Source: Paguma larvata (taxonomy: Eukaryota; Chordata; Mammalia; Carnivora; Viverridae). Taken from it: a DNA stretch of 64,000 bases. Location: NCBI GenBank assembly GCA_030068075.1, contig CM057837.1, positions 22,227,691 to 22,291,690 on the forward strand, in the 5' to 3' direction. How positions within the stretch are numbered: position 1 is the stretch's first letter; every line of letters begins with the position of its first letter. Made by a program: the position numbers and the translations under genes. Of the stretch, positions 35,836-47,354 are shown one piece after another. Below the pieces are notes generated by a model. It saw only the letters and a list, made by a program, of their open reading frames with translations, had not been told where the DNA came from and made no database searches.

Positions 35836-38800
35836 ATGAAACTTACAGATAATACAGTGACTGTAAGCCCATATTTTTCAATATTAACACTGAATGTAAA
35901 TGGACTAAATGCGCCAATCAAAAGACAAAGGATAACAGAATGGATTAAAAAACAAGACCCATCTATTTGCTGTCTTCAAGAAACTCATCTTAAACCTGAA
36001 GACACCTTCAGATTGAAAGTGAGGGGATGGAGAACTATCTACCATGCTACTGGAAGTCAGAAGAAAGCCGGAGTAGCCACACTTATATCAGACAAATTAG
36101 ACTTTAAAATGAACGATGTAATAAGAGATGAGGAAGGACATTATATAATAGTCTCAGGGACCATCCAGCAGGAAGAGCTAACAATTGTAAATATCTACGC
36201 ACCGAATTCAGGGGCACCCAAATTTGTAAAACAACTAATTACAAACATTAGCAACCTCATCGATAAAAATGTCCTAATAGTAGGGGATCTCAACACTCCA
36301 CTCTCAGCATTGGATAGATCAACAAAACAGAAAATCTCCGCAGAAACAATAGCCCTGAATGACACATTAGGACAGATGGGCCTCACAGACATCTTTAGGG
36401 TCCTTCACCCAGAAGCAAAGGAATTTACATTCTTCTCATCTGCACACGGTACATTTTCCAAGATAGACCACATTCTGGGGCACAGGGAAGCTCTGAATAA
36501 ATATAAAAGAATTGAGATCATACCGTGTACAGTGTCAGACCACAATGCTTTGAAACTTGAAATCAACCACAGGAGAAAGCCTGGAAAATATCCAAGAACA
36601 TGGCGGCTAAGAAATAACCTACTAAAAGATGACTGGGTCAACCAAGCCATCAGAGAAGAAATTAAAAAATACATGGAAACAAATGAAAATGAAAATACAA
36701 CAATCCAAACGCTCTGGGATGCAGCAAAGGCAGTCCTGAGAGGGAAATATATTGCAATCCAGGCCCATCTCAAGAAACAAGAAAAATCAATAACACAAAT
36801 TCTAACAGCACGCCTAAAGGAACTAGAAGCAGATCAACTAAAACAACCCAAGCCCAGCAGAAAGAGAGAAATAACAAAGATCAGAGCTCAAATTAACCAT
36901 ATGGAGACAGAAAAGGTAGTGGAACAGATCAATGAAACCAAAAGCTGGTTCTTTGAAAAAATAAACAAAATAGACAAACCTCTAGCCAGGCTTCTCAAAA
37001 AGAAAAGAGAGAGAACTCAAATAAATAAAATCGTGAATGAAAAGGGAGAAATTACAACCAATCCCTCAGAGATACAAGCAATCATCAGAGAATACTATGA
37101 AAAATTATATGCCACCAAACTTGGCAATCTGGAAGAAATGGACAGCTTCCTAAATAGCCACACGCTACCAAAACTCAAACGGGAAGAAATAGAAAATTTG
37201 AACAGACCCATAACTAGTGAAGAAATAGAATCAGTTATTAAAAACCTCCCAGCAAATAAAAGCCCTGGACCAGATGGCTTTCCTGCGGAATTTTACCAGA
37301 CATTTAAAACAGAGTTAATTCCTATCCTCCTCAAGCTGTTCCAAAAAATTGAAACGGAAGGAAAACTCCCGGACTCATTCTATGAAGCCAGCATCACTTT
37401 GATTCCCAAACCAGATAGAGACCCAGCAAAGAAAGAAAATTACAGGCCAATATCCCTGATGAATATGGATGCAAAAATTCTCAACAAGATACTAGCAAAT
37501 CGAATCCAACAGCATATAAAGAGAATTATCCACCATGATCAAGTAGGATTCATCCCTGGGTTGCAGGGCTGGTTCAATATTCGCAAATCAATCAACGTGA
37601 TACATCACATCAACAAAAGAAAAGATAAGAACCATATGATCCTGTCAATAGATGCAGAAAAAGCATTTGACAAAATACAGCATCCTTTCTTAATAAAAAC
37701 TCTCGAGAAAGTCGGGATAGAAGGAACATACTTAAACATCATAAAAGCCATATATGAAAAACCCACAGCTAATATCATCCTCAATGGGGAAAAATTGAAA
37801 GCCTTCCCCCTGAGATCAGGAACACGACAGGGGTGTCCACTCTCGCCACTGCTATTTAACATAGTGCTGGAAGTCTTAGCATCAGCAATCAGACAACAAA
37901 ACAAAATAAAAGGCATCAAGATTGGCAAGGAGGAAGTCAAACTTTCACTTTTTGCAGATGACATGATACTTTACATGGAAAACCCGACAGAATCCACCAA
38001 AAGCCTACTAGAACTGATTCATGATTTCAGCAAAGTTGCAGGATACAAAATCAATGTACAGAAATCGGTGGCATTTCTATACACCAACAATGAAGCAGCA
38101 GAAAGAGAAATAAAGAAGCTAATCCCTTTCACAATTGCACCAAAAACCATAAAATACTTAGGAATAAACCTAACCAAAGATGTGAAAGACCTCTACACTG
38201 AAAACTATAAAAAACTTATGAAGGAAATTGAGGAAGACACAAGGAAATGGAAAAACATCCCATGCTCATGGATTGGAAGAATAAATATCGTCAAAATGGC
38301 AATACTACCCAAAGCAATCTACACATTCAATGCAATCCCAATCAAAATTGCACCAGCATTCTTCTCAAAGCTAGAGCAAACAATCCTAAAATTTGTATGG
38401 AACCACAAAAGACCTCGAATAGCCAAAATAATACTGAAGAATAAAACCAAGGCGGGAGGCATCACAATCCCAGACTTTAACCTCTACTACAAAGCGGTGG
38501 TCATCAAGACTGTATGGTATTGGCACAAAAACAGACGCATAGACCAATGGAATAGAATAGAAAACTCAGAAATGGACCCGCAAGTATATGGCCAACTAAT
38601 CTTTGACAAAGCGGGAAAATGTATCCAATGGAAAAAAGACAGCCTTTTTAACAAATGGTGCTGGGAGAATTGGACAGCAACATGCAAAAGAATGAAACTA
38701 GACCACTTTCTTACACCACTCACAAAAATAAATTCTAAATGGATAAAAGATCTGAATGTGAGGCAGGAAACCGTCAAAATCCTAGAGGAGAAAACAGGAA

Positions 38801-39759
38801 AAAGCCTCTTTGACCTAAGACGCACCAATTTCTTACTCGACACGTCTCCAAAGGCAAGAGAATTAAAAGCAAAGATGAACTATTGGGACCTCATCAAGAT
38901 AAAAAGCTTCTGCACGGCAAAAGAAACAACCAACAAAACGAATAGGCAACCAACGGAATGGGAAAAGATCATCGCAAATGACATATCGGATAAAGGACTA
39001 ATATCTAAAATTTATAAAGAACTTACCAAACTCCAAACCCGAAAAACAAACAACCCAGTGAAGAAATGGGCGGAAGATATGAATAGACACTTCTCCAAAG
39101 GGGACATTCAGATGGCCAACAGACACATGAAACGATGCTCAATGTCACTCAGCATCAGGGAAATACAAATCAAAACTACACTGAGATACCACCTCACACC
39201 AGTCAGAGTGGCTAAAATGAACAAATCAGGAAACTATAGATGCTGGCGAGGATGTGGAGAAGTAGGCACCCTCCTACACTGTTGGTGGGAATGCAAACTG
39301 GTGCAGCCACTCTGGAAAACGGTGTGGAGGTTCCTCAAAAAAATGAAAATAGAGCTACCCTATGACCCAGCAATTGCCCTGCTAGGAATCTACCCAAGAG
39401 ACACAGGAATGCTGATGCATAGGAGCACGTGTACCCCAATGTTCATAGCAGCACTTTCGACAATAGCCAAATCATGGAAAGAGACCAAGTGCCCATCAAC
39501 TGACGAATGGATAAAGAAGTTATGGTACTTATATACAATGGACTACTACGTGGCAATGAGAAAAAATGAAATCTGGCCATGTGTAGCAAGAGGGATGGAA
39601 CTGGAGGGTATTATGTTAAGTGAAATAAGTCAGTCAGAAAAAGACAGATACCATATGTTTCCACGAATAGGTGGACTTTGTGAAACTAAGCAAAAACCAG
39701 GGGGAGGGGAAGAGGGGAAAGAAAAAAAAGACACAGAGAGGGAGGGAGATAAAACATAA
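35836..39759 (+). CDS. LINE-1 ORF2p (endonuclease-reverse transcriptase)
   Basis: ORF2p nicks target DNA and primes reverse transcription of L1 (and SINE) RNA there. From the conserved start [20 protein letters not shown] the protein has 1307 residues; the same frame opens earlier, at an ATG at 35785. The APE-type endonuclease shows Glu49 (QETHL), Asp151/Asn153 (GDLNTPLS) and Asp235/His236 (VSDHNALK). The reverse transcriptase has [22 protein letters not shown] and the catalytic FADDMILY with Asp708/Asp709. The C-terminal Cys motif CX3CX7HX4C is intact (Cys1136, Cys1140, His1148, Cys1153). All are offset by six from the human residues as I recall them. No stop or frameshift interrupts the 3.9 kb. 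Activity would need a cell assay. Confidence 0.96.
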   Translation: MKLTDNTVTVSPYFSILTLNVNGLNAPIKRQRITEWIKKQDPSICCLQETHLKPEDTFRLKVRGWRTIYHATGSQKKAGVATLISDKLDFKMNDVIRDEEGHYIIVSGTIQQEELTIVNIYAPNSGAPKFVKQLITNISNLIDKNVLIVGDLNTPLSALDRSTKQKISAETIALNDTLGQMGLTDIFRVLHPEAKEFTFFSSAHGTFSKIDHILGHREALNKYKRIEIIPCTVSDHNALKLEINHRRKPGKYPRTWRLRNNLLKDDWVNQAIREEIKKYMETNENENTTIQTLWDAAKAVLRGKYIAIQAHLKKQEKSITQILTARLKELEADQLKQPKPSRKREITKIRAQINHMETEKVVEQINETKSWFFEKINKIDKPLARLLKKKRERTQINKIVNEKGEITTNPSEIQAIIREYYEKLYATKLGNLEEMDSFLNSHTLPKLKREEIENLNRPITSEEIESVIKNLPANKSPGPDGFPAEFYQTFKTELIPILLKLFQKIETEGKLPDSFYEASITLIPKPDRDPAKKENYRPISLMNMDAKILNKILANRIQQHIKRIIHHDQVGFIPGLQGWFNIRKSINVIHHINKRKDKNHMILSIDAEKAFDKIQHPFLIKTLEKVGIEGTYLNIIKAIYEKPTANIILNGEKLKAFPLRSGTRQGCPLSPLLFNIVLEVLASAIRQQNKIKGIKIGKEEVKLSLFADDMILYMENPTESTKSLLELIHDFSKVAGYKINVQKSVAFLYTNNEAAEREIKKLIPFTIAPKTIKYLGINLTKDVKDLYTENYKKLMKEIEEDTRKWKNIPCSWIGRINIVKMAILPKAIYTFNAIPIKIAPAFFSKLEQTILKFVWNHKRPRIAKIILKNKTKAGGITIPDFNLYYKAVVIKTVWYWHKNRRIDQWNRIENSEMDPQVYGQLIFDKAGKCIQWKKDSLFNKWCWENWTATCKRMKLDHFLTPLTKINSKWIKDLNVRQETVKILEEKTGKSLFDLRRTNFLLDTSPKARELKAKMNYWDLIKIKSFCTAKETTNKTNRQPTEWEKIIANDISDKGLISKIYKELTKLQTRKTNNPVKKWAEDMNRHFSKGDIQMANRHMKRCSMSLSIREIQIKTTLRYHLTPVRVAKMNKSGNYRCWRGCGEVGTLLHCWWECKLVQPLWKTVWRFLKKMKIELPYDPAIALLGIYPRDTGMLMHRSTCTPMFIAALSTIAKSWKETKCPSTDEWIKKLWYLYTMDYYVAMRKNEIWPCVARGMELEGIMLSEISQSEKDRYHMFPRIGGLCETKQKPGGGEEGKEKKDTEREGDKT

Positions 39760-39886
39760 GAGACTCTCAAAGACTAAGAAAAAACTGAGGGTAAGGGGGA
39801 TGAGGGAGGGGGGAGAGGGGGTGATGGGCATTAAAAAGGGCACATGTTGGGATGAACACTGGGTGTTATATGTAAACCAATTTGAA

Positions 39887-39892
39887 AATAAA
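39887..39892 (+). terminator. L1 poly(A) signal
   Basis: AATAAA followed by CTATTATAAC and an A-run from 39901 to about 39917, the start of the L1 poly(A) tail. Confidence 0.9.
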
Positions 39893-40148
39893 CTATTATA
39901 ACAAAAAAAAAAAAAAATAAAGGGGTCTAGGGGCAGTGGGAGGGGTGATGGTCGTGACCCTAGCTGATTGGCTGAGGAAAAGGTCAAGGGTCCTGTTCCA
40001 TAGGTCACTGGGCATGGTGCTTTTGGAACCGGGAAGTTGCAGGTTTTGAGCAGGCACTGGGGACTCAGGGTGGAGGACACGAAACACAATGGAGTCAGTC
40101 CCAGTTTGCCCTTAAGCAAAATGGAATCAGTCCCAATTTGCCCTTACA

Positions 40149-40824
40149 TAGCCACTGTTTGACGGCGGCTGTGGGACAAGGGGAGGGGGCACAGGGCTCT
40201 TCCTTTCCTGCTTCAGTCGTTCCTCAAGGGCCCCTGACCCGCCCTGGGGTGATGGGTGACATCGGGACTCTGCTGTCAGAAAGGCTGCCCTCGGATCGGA
40301 GCGGGGAGGGCGCTGGTGGCCGGTGCACTCGGGGGAGAGTGGTCACGCCGTGGCTCATGCGGGCGGGGGCCAGGAAAGCAGCACTCACGGATGCGCCACG
40401 GGTCCGTGGGCAGATCGGAGCCTCAGTTTCCCCATCTGCACACAGAAGCGGGGGCGATGCTATAGCTGGTTTCACAGTGTCGTGAGGATACCGTGGAATG
40501 TCCGAGAGCCTTTGCTAGCGGGAGAAGTTCAAGAGGAGCTGACGGTTACTTTACCACGCCCCACGCCCACAGGCCCTGCCGGTTCGGTTGGTGAGAGCGA
40601 GGACTGAACGGGCCATGTCGTCAGGGTTGCAGTAATTAAACAAGGAGGCCGTTAGACTGGGCGGCTCTGATGCTTTGGGAGCCGAGGTAAGTCAACCCCA
40701 ACCGAAGCCCCTGTCAACGCACATGATTGGAGGAAATGAAACTTCGGAACAATGGGCCACACACAGCTTCTCCCTGGTAAGGCGACCACTTAAGCTACAG
40801 CCAATCAAAGAAACTCGCTTGCTT
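40149..40824. other. Unique spacer between the two LTRs
   Basis: About 675 bp containing a MIR-like fragment at 40,410-40,500 (GGAGCCTCAGTTTCCCCATC, then GTGTCGTGAGGATACCGTGG) on the + strand. I see no retroviral internal sequence, so the two LTRs are separate insertions rather than ends of one provirus. Confidence 0.55.
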
Positions 40825-41469
40825 TGTTGTGCCCAAATTCTGGATCCCAAGAAGACCGCCGGGGAGCCGGGACTGATGCAAACGCAACGAGTCTTTATTC
40901 AAAGCTCGAGCTTGGACTCTTGCATCTCCCGACGCAGCGGTGCAGTGGCAAGAGGCCTGAGCCAGGTTTACACAGGCTTTTTATCAGGGTTCCAGTACAC
41001 TTTCTGGGCAGGAATGGGGATCCTTTGAATTGATTGATTGGCATTTTCGTGGGCTAGTTTCCCATTGAGTATTTCATATTTGGCGGGTGCGGGCTAGCTA
41101 TGGATTGGCTTAGTTTGGGGGTCCCGCGCAGATTCAAATGGTCAGCGTGTGTGGGCTGGACACTGATTAGTTTTGCTAGGGGCTATTCTAGGAATCTGAC
41201 CTCCTGTGGTTTCCCCGGAACTCGAGGTGGAGGCAGGGTCTGCTAATCAGGGTCCGGCCCCACCCGGGGTGGTGATGGGATCTGCTAATCAGGGTCCAGT
41301 CCCACCCGGGGTAGTGGCAGGGTCTGCTAATCTGGGTCTGGCCCCTTGGCTACTCTGTTTCCTGGAACCCTGGGCAGAGTCCAGGGTGACTTGTTTTCCT
41401 GGAACTCGGGGCCCAGAACTACTCTAAGATGGAACTTAAACCAAAACGGAGTGGCCTTAGCCCCCTACA
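40825..41469 (-). mobile_element. Second ERV LTR, minus strand, about 645 bp
   Basis: On the + strand it runs from TGTTGTGCCCAAATTCTGG to AGCCCCCTACA, so on the minus strand it begins TGTAGGGGGCTAAGG and ends CACAACA. Read on the minus strand it has a TATA-like GATAAAAA (40978-40985) and AATAAA (40894-40899), in the order U3-R-U5. Its R/U5 resembles the solo LTR at 33,077, but its U3 differs. U3 holds three diverged repeats of about 45 bp with TCTGCTAATC plus CACCCGGGGT (41237-41345). No 4-bp duplication was found, so one boundary may be wrong or the locus rearranged. Confidence 0.7.
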
Positions 41470-42006
41470 GCACTATACTTTCACAACATGGCAATTCTCG
41501 AACACAGCAAACAGGGTTCACAGCAATCACAGCAAACGGGTCAGGAGTCTAGTGCATTCCTAAGTCTCTAAATCTAATAGCTAACAAAATTTAGCACACA
41601 GCAACTTAGTCTAATACGTAGCAAACTAAACAGGCCTCACAGCACCCCAAGAAAAGTTTCACGGTGTTCACAGCCAACAGCAATCAAAACCGAATTCTCA
41701 GCCATCATAACCCTTAACAAGGTTCACAGGAAGCAGAAGTCTGGGGCACACTATCTCTAACACAGCACCCCTCTATGTTTAGCAGAAGAGAGAACTGGCT
41801 TCAAACTAATGCCAGGTGTCACTTAGGACCAGAAACTTAAGAACGCTCTCTTCAACTTTTTCTTTGGCGCCTTCTCTACAAAAACCTCTCCTCCAGCTCC
41901 TGTCAGTGGAACGTTCCTAACCTTTGTGTTCAAATCAATGTATGTTCAAACAAACATGCCTCAGTTTGTCTCTTTACCGCTAAACACTTTGCACGATGCG
42001 CCATCA
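41470..42006. other. Unclassified CAGCA-rich segment beside the LTR
   Basis: About 540 bp that is A+C-rich with recurring ACAGCAAAC, TTCACAG and AGCACAC motifs. It may be an extra part of the LTR or ERV internal region, or an unrelated repeat. No retroviral coding motif is visible. Confidence 0.4.
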
Positions 42007-45000
42007 TAGCCTCCTCCAGCCCCGGTAGGCGGAGATGGGAAGGGAGTGCCCGGGGGGCTCAGGCACCGAGAAGGTTCTCAGCCCTGGGCACACAACTCCG
42101 GGGAAAGCCTGTTCTTGCCCGGGGGGGCAGTTGCAGCTGGTGGCCCGAGGGGGTCCTCACAGGACGGGAGATGGGCCGACCTGCCCCTTCCTCCTAAATT
42201 GAGTCAGGCTGCTTCTCGTCCCGGAGCGTCCGCAGGTCTGGCCGGGGAGTGGAATCCAAGTTTCTGAGGGTGGAAGTTTCTAGATTCAGGGTGGAGCTGG
42301 GTCACCGCCGATGCCTGGACAGCGGACTCACCGAGACGCGGAGGCCCGGCGCGGCGAGGGGGCGGGCTTCGGACAGCAGGTGTGAGCGTGGTTGGTGAAT
42401 ACCAGGCCTTCGAAGAAAGTCAAGGTTCACCTTGGAGATGCAGCAGGTGGAGGGGCCGCAGAGACCCGCGAGCCACGCCCCTCAGCACTGCGCTTCCTTG
42501 TCCACACCGAAGCGTGGGAGGTCAGAGAGCCTGAGTGTGGGCGGCTGGCCTCCCTTAAAGAGCGTGGCCCGGGTGAGGCACATGCACGCTTTTGTGTCTG
42601 CGTGAGTGCGTGAGCGTGTGCGCACGCGTGTGCGTGTGCGCGCGCATGTGAGGACTTTAGGTGGCGGGGTTTCTGAGACCGGGTTGGGAGCACCTGGGGT
42701 TGTTCCAAATTTAGAAGCAAGTGTGTGAAGGATGAAAGGAGCTCTCCCAGAGGGTGTGGGCTGCTGCATCTCGGGGCCTCTTCTGGAAATTCAGGAAGAA
42801 GGGTTCTAGTCTGCGTCCCGTTGCCCCCAGCCGTGTGGTCCGGGGGAGGCGTTTCCATCCTGGGGCCACCGCTTCTCATCTGCTAGCATTCGTCACAGGC
42901 ACTGCAAAGTCTCTCCCAGGCCTGGGCTTTGGGGTGACGAGGGACCCCCCCATCTTCTTCGGGGTTGGATGGGAGTGGCACACGGCAGGGGAGGACCAGG
43001 ACCGGGAGTCCCAGGCCGGGTCTTATTCCGGGAGCACCGAGTGCAGGCGCCTGGGGCTGCAGGCTCCCGCCGTCCACCCACGGCGCTCCAGAAAGTTTTC
43101 CTTTGAAATAAGGATTCGGCAGCTCCGTATCATTTGGAAATCCTCGCCTGCAGGGCTAGAACGTTCGATAATTCTGCAGCGAGCCTTCCTTCTAGGATAC
43201 CAGCCGTGTGGGTTTGCCCAGGACCGAGGCTCCAGTGCCGAGGCTGAGAATGTTCTGGATGAGCAGCCGCCCTATCGTGTCCTCGCTGGAACAGCTTATC
43301 TTTGGGGGAGGGAAAGACACACCACTTAGAAGCCTCCTTGACGCCCGTGTGCCAGGAAAACCGGGATCGGTAATCCAATCCAGTAGTAACACTGGAGGCG
43401 AAGGGGAGGGCAGCTCATTCCATCTGTTTCTGAAAAAGAAGCTTTTATTTTAACTTGCGAAACACAGAGCGAAGGCAACTGGGGCCAGGGCTGGTGTGAC
43501 TGACGGGAGCCAAGGGGAATTGGCGGGGGGAGGCTTTGAAAAAGGCGAAGAATTTCACACTGAATCTCCTAATCTGCCTTACAAAGAGGCTCATAAAACC
43601 TTAATATAGTCCGAGGACTGTCATATTTATGGGCCCGTCATTCACCAGCACAGCAACCGCAGGGCTCGGAGTATGCCCAGAGAGCCTGCGGGGTGGCCCC
43701 AGTGCAGAGCCACCTCTGAGCCGGGGCAGGTGGGACAGCCGGCGGGTCGTGGCCGGGCCCCGCCACGCCCAGCAGGCTGAGCCACGACCTTGTCCGAGGG
43801 TCCTGGTCTCTTGCGCTTGTCTGAGAGCTTGGCCCTGCCCAGCCCTGCCCCACGTCTCGGGGAGGGAGGGGAGCCCAGGCCCGCTACACCCCGGAGCATT
43901 CTACTCCTCTAGATGAAGCAAAGGTGCCACAAAAACATGACTTTGCGAGCACAGTGGACACACCTGCGGTGCATTCGAAAATGGCCGGAGCTAGCCGGGG
44001 AGGAAGGGGGGCTGGCTGAAGGGACAGGGAGGCTCCTGTGGAAGGAAAGGGGACGGGGGGGGGGCTCCAAAGCATTTGGGAAGGCAGAAGGGAGGGTGCT
44101 GAAGGCACGGGAAGAGACCAGGAGGCCGAGTGAGTAGGTGCCGGGAAGGAGAAGCCGGTGCCCAAAGCTGGGGGGTATTAAGATGAGAGACAGACTCTAC
44201 CCTAGTCCCGGCCTTGGAGATGAGGAGAAAACCAAAGCAAAGCTTGTCTTTCCCAAGAGTTTCCATCTAGACTCCACCTGGGAGGGATGGCCTTGGAAAC
44301 AGGTGTGGGAGCAGCACCTGCTGTGGCCACGGGCCGGTCCGAGTCCGTGGAGGCCGGGTGTTTAGACGGAAGTGGGACGAGCCACGGTCACGGGCTGACC
44401 TTCCGGATCTTCTCTTCTGTATTCTCCCCACTCCTCTCACTGCCCCAGGAATGTGGGCATTGGCATGACTCTGCGTTAACATAATGGCTCCTTAATTTTC
44501 TCCTCTTACTTGCTCTAAAGAAGTCATTTCCAAACAGCGGTCTATGCAGAGGATGAAGAGAGAGTCCAGCGTTCCCGGCTCTAAGGAAAAATGTGAAAAA
44601 TAAAGAAAAGGTCATGAATTTTCCATAAAGCTAAGTTTGTTCGACTTGCGGGCAGAGCCTCGGCACCGGGAGTGCGCTGTTCCCGGCTTCGTTGCTGTGT
44701 GATGGGCATTTTTGAATGGAATGGTGGTGAGAGAAGACGGCGGTGTGGTTGTACTTCCTCTGCTTTGTTTCGTTGGTTTGTTTGAAGCTGGAGACCCAGT
44801 ATCAGCCCCCGATTCGATTTCACATTAAAAGTAATTTCAGGTTCCTGAAATCCTGCAGGCTGAGGCCCCTGATTGGACCACCGACTCTCTCCCTGGCTAG
44901 AATATTTATCAACGTGGCTTGGAAGTTTGATGTAGGGATGTTAAGCATCAAGAAGACAGAAGTGTCTGGACTGTGGGGGCCCAAGACTTGACTGGTTGTG

Positions 45001-45153
45001 CCGTAGAGCACGCCGTGTTCACGTACAAGACGGGGCCCATAACGGGCGAACCCCACAACTTCCCTCCTGTGTCCTTGGTATCGTCCCTTGGACGATGTGT
45101 GTTACTGTGGTGGTGGGGGTGGGGACAAGTTGGGAGGGGTCAGGGGATACTAT
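42007..45153. other. Intergenic, nothing recognised except a purine-pyrimidine tract
   Basis: About 3.1 kb of unique-looking sequence. At 42,588-42,652 there is a GTGTGCGCACGCG-type alternating tract that is Z-DNA prone. No exon, LTR or SINE is recognised. Confidence 0.5.
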
Positions 45154-45169
45154 AAGATTAGAACCCACA

Positions 45170-45292
45170 GGGGCGCCTGGGAGGCTCAGTTGGTGAGTGT
45201 CCCACTCTTGGTTTCAGCTCAGGTCATGGTCTCAGGGTTCACGAGATCAAGCCCTGAGTTGGGCTCTGCGTTGAGTGTGGAGCCTGCTTGGG

Positions 45293-45331
<39 letters not shown>

Positions 45332-45414
45332 GCCCCTCCCTTACATGCACATTCTCTCTCTCTTTCAAATTAAATAAATAAACTTATTTAAATAAATAAC
45401 CATTTTTTTTAAAG
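45170..45414 (+). mobile_element. Carnivore tRNA-Lys SINE, + strand
   Basis: GGGGCGCCTGGGAGGCTCAG head, GGTTCACGAGATCAAGCCCT B box, a (CT)n tract at about 45294-45325 and an AAATAAATAAAC tail. Near-perfect 16-bp duplication AAGATTAGAACCCACA (45154-45169) and AAGATTAGAACCTACA (45415-45430), so a relatively recent insertion. Confidence 0.95.
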
Positions 45415-45430
45415 AAGATTAGAACCTACA

Positions 45431-47091
45431 AAATCTTTCTGAAAGTTTGTTTCCTGGAGCTTGGGATGCGGAAGAGTTTTCTGTCCTTTGCCCCAGACAC
45501 AAGTGAGATCAGAAGGTCTCCTAAGATGCTGAGAGCCGGGCCACTCTCTGAGTCTTGTTACCTCCCTTTCTCTGGTCTTCTTCTGGCCACGCCCATTCCC
45601 AGAGGGCCAAAGGGTCCCAAAGTCAAGTTGACACGCCCCCTTCTTTCTGGATGACGCCCCAGTTCCTGGAAACTTAAAAGTCTCTGTCTAAATGGCTGCT
45701 GAGTCCTCCTGGGGCTGTGCTGGCTCCCTGTTTTGGTCCTTCTCCCCCAGATGGACCATGCTGTTGGGTGGGTACTTCTAGGCCCACAACATGGCGGTGG
45801 TGGGGGGGAGCTATTTGCAGGGCGAGGAACAGAGCGCAGACTGTGAGGAGCTGGGGCAGTGAACGTATGTATACACGAGGTTGAGCAGGGATGGGAGGGG
45901 AGCGTGGGGAGGATGGGCCGGCTCTTGCCACACCGCGTGTGCCCAAGCAGAGCTCCAAGGAGAACTCTTGGAGATTTGGAAATATGGTAGCATCAATTTA
46001 CAAAATCCATAAATGAGTCTGAAGAAACTGGAGAGACAAAGAGAAAGGGAAAATAGGAAAGACAAGGTAGAAAATTAGAAGATCAAGTTAGAAAGTCTCA
46101 TGTCTGCAGAAGAATGCCAGAAAGAACGCACAGAGAGGAGAGGAGAAAATCATCAAAGAAATCATTCGTGAGTCCATCAGTTAGTGTGATGTCTTCCTCT
46201 GGGGGGAGGGTGAGCCTGCCGAGGCCAGGACAGACAAGTGCCTGCTGTCCCCCACTCCCTGCTTATGACACGCTCCCCCCCAGACACGCCTCCCATGCTG
46301 TCCCACCTCAGCGAACAGCACGGTCATGGGCCCGGGACACGGAGCTGGGACCGGAGGCAGCCACGGGCTTGCCATTCTGTGATCTGTGCCCATCTTCCCA
46401 GCTCAGGGAAACTGCTGGAGGCCAGGCAGTGTGGACTCCGCCCTTCTCAGGCATGGGACCCGGGGGCGAGTCATGGCCCCAGAGAAAGGCCTGACTCCTG
46501 ACTTGATCAGACGATTCATCTCCCTTGCTCCCGTCACACTGTTTACAGCGGACAGCTGAGCCCATCGGCAGACCGAAAGAAGCCAGCCTAAAACCTATGC
46601 GTAGTTTTGGCAAGAAGAAAAAGTGAGGAAGAAAGGAATGCAAGTAAAAGTCAGATGAACAGCACGCTTCTGAGCAGGGCTTGCTCACAGAAGGGAAGGA
46701 AAAGATCAAACGAGTTGCCCGCGATCCAACAGAAACCACAGACGCAGGGGTCTGAAGAACGAGGTTCAACTGAGGTCTCTGGAGGTTTCCAGCAAGAGGG
46801 CTCCGGGACAGCAGAAAACGATGAAGCGTAAGCTGGCAGCAATGGGGAAACAACGGAAGAGAAAAATAAAACATCACGGGGACGGAAGTCATATGCAAAA
46901 AAGCAAAACCCTATAAACACGAGTCTGACGAAATCGTGCAAAACAAACCTGCACCAAGAGAGAGGCAAATGTGATCGTGGAGAAGACGATTCACATGGAA
47001 GGCAAAGGACGAGAGGGTGCTTCTGTAGAGGAGCCAGAACAGATGGAACAGAAAAGACCTTCAAGGGAATACGAGAACAGAACTTTCCAGA
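45431..47091. other. Intergenic; A-rich part may be old LINE sequence
   Basis: From about 46,000 the + strand becomes A+G-rich (AAGAGAAAGGGAAAATAGG and similar), resembling degraded L1/HAL1 ORF1-type sequence. This is a weak impression. Nothing else is supported. Confidence 0.35.
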
Positions 47092-47110
47092 AGAAGGACT
47101 TGAATCTTTA

Positions 47111-47335
47111 ATTAAAAAAAAATTTTTTTAATGTTTTTATTTATTTTTGAGAGATAGAGAGAGACAGAGCATGAGTGGGGGAGGTGCAGAGAGAGAGCGA
47201 GACACAGAATTAGAAGCAGGCTCCAGGCTCTGAGCTGTCAGCACGGAGCCCAACACGGGGCTCGACCTCACGAACCATGAGATCCTGACCTGAGCTGAAG
47301 TCGGAGCTTAACCGACTGAGCCACCCAGGTGCCCC
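47111..47335 (-). mobile_element. Carnivore tRNA-Lys SINE, minus strand
   Basis: T-rich tail, a GA-rich tract, GCAGGCTCCAGGCTCTGAGC, GGGGCTCGACCTCACGAACC and the head complement GAGCCACCCAGGTGCCCC. Duplication AGAAGGACTTGAATCTTTA (47092-47110) and AGAAGGATTCGAATCTGTA (47336-47354). Confidence 0.94.
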
Positions 47336-47354
47336 AGAAGGATTCGAATCTGTA

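Larger units (their letters stand above)
33251..39917 (+). mobile_element. Full-length, apparently intact LINE-1
   Basis: A 6.67-kb element with every L1 part in order: 5' UTR starting GGGAGGCAACATGGCGGAGG, ORF1, ORF2, short 3' UTR with AATAAA (39887-39892) and a poly(A) tail from about 39901. It is bounded by a perfect 15-bp target duplication, TAAAGGGGTCTAGGG (33236-33250 and 39918-39932). The nick position reads TTTT/AAAG on the + strand, close to the L1 endonuclease consensus. Both ORFs lack stops or frameshifts. The perfect duplication, intact tail and open frames point to recent insertion and possible retrotransposition competence, which sequence alone cannot prove. Confidence 0.97.
33077..40148 (-). 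mobile_element. Solo ERV LTR (minus), split by a LINE-1
   Basis: Left part 33077-33250 and right part 39933-40148 form one LTR of about 390 bp. On the + strand it starts TGTTATGCCCAGAA and ends GCCCTTACA, giving the TG...CA ends of an LTR read on the minus strand. A 4-bp duplication, TAGC, flanks it (33073-33076 and 40149-40152), as is usual for class I, gammaretrovirus-like ERVs. A polyadenylation-like ATTAAAG (minus strand) lies near 33,147-33,153. No gag, pol or env remnant adjoins it, so the internal region was lost by LTR-LTR recombination. The L1 landed inside it later. Confidence 0.8.

Noticed and set aside
33077..41469. The two LTRs as the ends of one provirus
   Set aside because: The left LTR has its own TAGC duplication on both sides, the U3 regions differ, and the 675 bp between them (after removing the L1) has no gag, pol or env traces.
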